Of a stretch of DNA of 6,519 nt, positions 5,364-6,519 are shown piece by piece. Under the pieces are notes generated by a model. That model saw only the letters and a program-made list of their open reading frames with translations. It was not told where the DNA came from and searched no databases. The DNA is from Bacillota bacterium (GTDB lineage: Bacteria; Bacillota; Clostridia; Lachnospirales; Lachnospiraceae). The stretch is taken from the NCBI GenBank assembly GCA_023415595.1, contig JAEZJW010000013.1, positions 1-6,519 of the forward strand. The letters are read 5' to 3'. The position numbers were made by a program, and so were the translations under genes. The number at the start of each line of letters is the position of its first letter. Position 1 is the stretch's first letter.

Positions 5364-5456
5364 GCAGCGTATGCTGGATTGCTCCTTGCAAGTGAACTTG
5401 CAGAGGCAATCCGTCATACGCTACCGGGAAACGCAAGCGTTTCCGGTTCTGTGAAG
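5328..5456 (-). other. Three-armed (four-way junction) foldable element
   Basis: A perfect 11-bp closing stem, cttcacagaac (5328-5338) with gttctgtgaag (5446-5456), encloses three hairpins. Arm 1: agtgc/gcact (5345-5349, 5353-5357). Arm 2, about 57 nt: agcgtatg/catacgct (5366-5373, 5415-5422), ggattgc/gcaatcc (5376-5382, 5406-5412) and tgcaagt/acttgca (5387-5393, 5396-5402). Arm 3: a stem at 5423-5434 with 5437-5447, including ggaaacgc/gcgtttcc and one bulged G; its last base pairs overlap the closing stem by two bases. Almost every base is paired. It could be a structured leader RNA for pgk, a processing site, or a mobile repeat; the sequence alone does not say which. Confidence 0.6.
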
Positions 5457-5470
5457 GTTATTTATGCTCA

Positions 5471-5488
5471 CTTTGCCTTCACGCAAAG
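5471..5488 (-). promoter_or_regulatory. Small hairpin after the gap terminator
   Basis: ctttgc (5471-5476) and gcaaag (5483-5488) form a 6-bp stem with loop cttcac (5477-5482). The loop plus one stem base can pair instead with 5451-5457, which otherwise forms the closing stem of the neighbouring three-armed element. Confidence 0.4.
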
Positions 5489-5490
5489 AA

Positions 5491-5516
5491 GGGTCCGGTC
5501 CTGAGAGACCGGACCC
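5491..5516 (-). terminator. Terminator-like hairpin downstream of gap
   Basis: gggtccggtc (5491-5500) and gaccggaccc (5507-5516) form a perfect, GC-rich 10-bp stem with a six-base loop, 20 bases past the gap stop. On the minus strand it is followed by TTCTTTGC, a short broken U-run, so termination may be partial. A partial terminator here would raise gap mRNA relative to pgk. Confidence 0.6.
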
Positions 5517-5536
5517 ATAATGGATCATAGAATATA

Positions 5537-6519
5537 TTACTGAAGTTCTGCGAAGTACTTAATTGTTCTAACCATCTGACTGGTGTAGCTGTTCTCGTTA
5601 TCATACCAGGAAACAACCTTAACTAAGGTCTTGTCTCCCAGATCCATGCACTTGGTCTGAGTAGCATCGAATAAGGAGCCGTATGTGATACCGATGATAT
5701 CGGAGGATACGATCTCATCCTCGGTATAACCGAAGGATGCGCTAGCTGCTGCCTTCATAGCTGCATTAACGTCACTCTTGGAAACCTTACCGTTTACAAC
5801 TGCTGTTAAGATGGTGGTGGAGCCTGTAGGAACGGGAACTCTCTGTGCATCACCGTCTAACTTACCGGATAATTCGGGAATTACAAGGCCGATTGCCTTA
5901 GCAGCACCTGTGGAGTTGGGAACGATGTTCACAGCTGCAGCACGTGCTCTTCTTAAATCACCCTTTGCATGAGGGCCATCCAATGTCATCTGGTCGCCGG
6001 TGTAAGCATGGATAGTTACCATGTAACCCTTCTCGATCGGAATTAATTTATTTAATGTATCTGCCATAGGAGCTAAGCAGTTGGTTGTACAGGAAGCTGC
6101 AGAAATGATTGTGTCGCTAGCCTTTAAGATATTCTCATTAACGCTGAATACTACGGTAGGAAGATCATCACCAGCCGGAGCGGAGATAACAACCTTCTTA
6201 GCACCTGCATCGATATGTGCCTGAGACTTAGCTTTGGATGCGAAGAAACCGGTGCATTCCAGAACTACATCTACGCCAAGCTTGCCCCACGGTAAATCAG
6301 CAGGATTCTTCTGAGCATAAATCTGGATCTCCTTGCCGTCAACAACGATGGAGTTATCCTTAGCTACAACTGTATCAGCCTTAGCATATCTACCCTGTGC
6401 GGAATCGTATTTTAATAAGTGTGCTAACATCTTAGCATCTGTTAAATCGTTAATTGCTACGATCTCATAACCTTCTGCACCGAACATCTGTCTGAATGCA
6501 AGACGGCCGATACGTCCAA
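5537..6519 (-). CDS. gap: Glyceraldehyde-3-phosphate dehydrogenase (5' end beyond right edge)
   Basis: Oxidises and phosphorylates glyceraldehyde 3-phosphate to 1,3-bisphosphoglycerate with reduction of NAD+. The frame is open through the right edge: GRIGRLAFRQ precedes the first visible Met, which is the conserved interior of the Rossmann nucleotide-binding motif, so the true start is about ten codons outside and the Met at 6487 is internal. About 326 residues are visible of an expected 335 or so. Present are the Asn-Asp of VAINDL that favours NAD over NADP, the catalytic cysteine in ASCTTNCLAP (codon at 6091-6089), the partner histidine in HAYTGDQ (codon at 6010-6008), the phosphate-binding NSTGAAKA, and WYDNENSY near the C-terminus. 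It is first of the four glycolytic genes in the window and is followed by a hairpin, consistent with separate, high expression. Confidence 0.97.
   Translation of the reverse strand, partial: GRIGRLAFRQMFGAEGYEIVAINDLTDAKMLAHLLKYDSAQGRYAKADTVVAKDNSIVVDGKEIQIYAQKNPADLPWGKLGVDVVLECTGFFASKAKSQAHIDAGAKKVVISAPAGDDLPTVVFSVNENILKASDTIISAASCTTNCLAPMADTLNKLIPIEKGYMVTIHAYTGDQMTLDGPHAKGDLRRARAAAVNIVPNSTGAAKAIGLVIPELSGKLDGDAQRVPVPTGSTTILTAVVNGKVSKSDVNAAMKAAASASFGYTEDEIVSSDIIGITYGSLFDATQTKCMDLGDKTLVKVVSWYDNENSYTSQMVRTIKYFAELQ

Larger units (their letters stand above)
5145..5536. other. gap-pgk spacer, structured, no gene seen
   Basis: This 392-nt stretch is very long for neighbouring glycolytic genes. In transcript order it holds a terminator-like hairpin after gap (5491-5516), a small hairpin (5471-5488), a three-armed foldable block (5328-5456), a region of direct repeats (5230-5363) and an AT-rich leader (5145-5229). 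The block 5230-5456 is clearly more GC-rich than its flanks. The plus-strand reading frames crossing it have no ribosome sites or recognisable protein character. Confidence 0.75.

Noticed and set aside
5168..5504. Overlapping plus-strand frames in the gap-pgk spacer (107, 75 and 67 residues)
   Set aside because: No Shine-Dalgarno site or protein character was seen. Open frames across hairpin-rich GC DNA are expected by chance, and inverted repeats explain the sequence better.
5145..5536. Riboswitch or T-box of a known class in the gap-pgk spacer
   Set aside because: I could not find the conserved T-box TGGNACCGCG-type sequence or any ligand core that I recognise, so the block is left as an unnamed structured element.

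Overview
The window is a glycolytic gene cluster from a low-to-moderate GC, anaerobic-type Firmicute, most likely a clostridium of the Lachnospiraceae (Clostridium cluster XIVa) kind. That placement is an inference from protein character, strong AGGAGG-type ribosome sites, and the gene order; no database was searched. All real genes lie on the minus strand, so they are transcribed from the right edge of the window to the left.

In transcription order: gap (glyceraldehyde-3-phosphate dehydrogenase, cut by the right edge and lacking about its first ten residues), a 392-nt structured gap, pgk (phosphoglycerate kinase), 210 nt, tpiA (triosephosphate isomerase), 103 nt, gpmI (cofactor-independent phosphoglycerate mutase), 128 nt, secG (a Sec translocon subunit starting at GTG), 320 nt, and the first 220 codons of an rnr-type exoribonuclease R, cut by the left edge. 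The four glycolytic enzymes carry dihydroxyacetone phosphate and glyceraldehyde 3-phosphate to 2-phosphoglycerate. Enolase, which follows gpmI in many Gram-positive clusters, is absent here. The secG-rnr pair is a familiar neighbourhood in Firmicutes.

The unusual part of the window is the noncoding DNA. The spacers after gap, pgk, tpiA and secG each contain perfect or near-perfect inverted repeats. The gap-pgk spacer holds a GC-rich block that can fold into an 11-bp closed, three-armed (four-way junction) structure, beside a region of internal direct repeats. The spacer after pgk has a 15-bp stem whose arm overlaps a predicted sigma-A promoter for tpiA. The tpiA-gpmI spacer has three hairpins in 103 nt. 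After secG there are four successive terminator-like hairpins, which suggest that secG and rnr are transcribed separately. secG has a very good promoter of its own (TTGAAA, 17 nt, TAGAAT with an extended -10). The cluster is therefore probably several overlapping transcripts rather than one simple operon.

The rnr product has an unusual N-terminus. About 145 residues rich in Arg, Ser, Gly, Glu and Lys, including a 12-residue tandem repeat encoded by near-identical 36-bp units, precede the normal winged-helix domain.
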